Source: Clostridium sp. UBA701
GTDB taxonomy: Bacteria; Bacillota; Clostridia; Clostridiales; Clostridiaceae
DNA length: 64,000 nucleotides
Direction of reading: 5' to 3'
Assembly: GCA_002298125.1 (NCBI GenBank)
Contig: DBMJ01000016.1
Span: forward strand, 395,065-459,064
Shown here: piece by piece, positions 63,744 to 64,000 of the stretch
How the letters are laid out: every line of letters starts with the position of its first letter
Position numbering within the stretch: position 1 is the first letter of the stretch
The notes under the pieces: generated by a model
Databases searched by the model: none
What the model saw: the letters and a program-made list of their open reading frames with translations, nothing else
Told to the model about the DNA's origin: nothing
Program-made: the position numbers and the translations under genes

Positions 63744-64000
63744 ATGGAAAAAAGATTAAAAAAATATTTCGCAATTTTTGCTCTTCCAACATTAATAGCA
63801 TTTTCCATAGCTTTTTTTATACCCTTCCTTTTGGGTATATATTTATCTTTCACAGAGTTTAATACAGTGGCAAATGCTAAATGGATAGGTTTTAGCAATT
63901 ATACTAAGGCCTTTCAAAACAAAGATTTTTTAAACGCACTTTGGTTTACTGTTAAATTTACAGTAATATCTGTTATTACAATAAATGTATTTGCCTTTGC
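63744..64000 (+). CDS. Sugar ABC transporter permease (partial, runs off window)
   Basis: AGGAGGAG and ATG 63744 start a frame open to the window edge (about 85 residues). It reads EKRLKKYFAIFALPTLIAFS, a membrane span, GIYLSFTEFNT and WIGFSNYTKAF, the N-terminus of MalF/UgpA-type permeases. The family length is ~290 residues, so two thirds lie outside the window. Confidence 0.85.
   Translation, partial: MEKRLKKYFAIFALPTLIAFSIAFFIPFLLGIYLSFTEFNTVANAKWIGFSNYTKAFQNKDFLNALWFTVKFTVISVITINVFAF

Overview
The window looks like a chromosomal segment of a Clostridium-type Firmicute. It is strongly AT-rich and uses AGA/ATA codons heavily. Ribosome-binding sites are GGAGG-like, and several starts are GTG or TTG. 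Typical clostridial content includes an S8 surface protease with a sortase signal, YedE/TusA sulfur genes, HypA/HypB, an NfnB-like flavoprotein and an oleate hydratase. No rRNA, tRNA, CRISPR array or prophage was recognised.

Region 1 (1-9.0 kb) is accessory DNA. Three copies or parts of an unfamiliar tandem-hairpin repeat, period about 118 bp, lie at 1-190, 2973-3190 and 8143-8460. They separate two cargo blocks: an AbiEi/AbiEii toxin-antitoxin pair plus a DUF4256 gene, and a beta-glucoside PTS operon with its own antiterminator. Stem bases change on both sides between copies so that pairing is kept, and two copies end in a terminator. This points to a structured RNA (or folding ssDNA) family that I cannot name. 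Gene fragments (SDR, MerR, an unknown C-terminus) follow.

Region 2 (9.0-14.7 kb): a Crp/Fnr regulator is divergent from a purine-salvage operon (fucose-isomerase-like protein, ECF transporter, purine-nucleoside phosphorylase, guanine deaminase). The transporter genes are wrecked by a frameshift, a nonsense codon and internal deletions, while the two salvage enzymes look intact.

Region 3 (15-27.8 kb): XRE and TetR regulators, oleate hydratase, two small membrane proteins whose promoters share a TGAACNNNGTTCA operator, a tandem GNAT protein, a YhaO/YhaN-type nuclease-ATPase pair, a CCG-domain Fe-S protein and an ArsR-like regulator.

Region 4 (28-40.3 kb): a 1895-residue S8 protease anchored by LPKTG, a broken glycosidase-like gene, cutC, an isochorismatase-family hydrolase, decayed fragments, and an inactive-looking DDE transposase relative overlapping a flavin amine oxidase.

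Region 5 (40.4-51.5 kb) concerns redox and sulfur. hypB, an 898-residue NfnB-like Fe-S flavoprotein and hypA are together, without a hydrogenase in view. After them come a split YedE / TusA / YedE set, a LysR regulator, a full-length YedE, and a CoA-disulfide-reductase with a rhodanese domain followed by an APC permease.

Region 6 (51.8-58.6 kb) is a Dlt-like envelope-modification cluster. It encodes an Ig-like/transglutaminase protein, an Asp/Glu-type racemase, an amino-acid adenylating enzyme, a carrier protein, an AlgI-like MBOAT, an SGNH-like protein with Cys in place of the usual Ser, and a lipoprotein. I infer that an amino acid, perhaps a D-form made by the racemase, is activated, loaded on the carrier and exported onto a surface polymer.

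Region 7 (58.7-64 kb): a TetR gene that seems to start with ATA, overlapped upstream by its probable operators, then an ABC-2 exporter with two permeases. Last is the start of a sugar ABC importer behind a cluster of GATACC repeats; its permease gene runs off the window.

A recurrent theme is decay by internal deletion: at least eight broken genes or fragments are scattered through the window.
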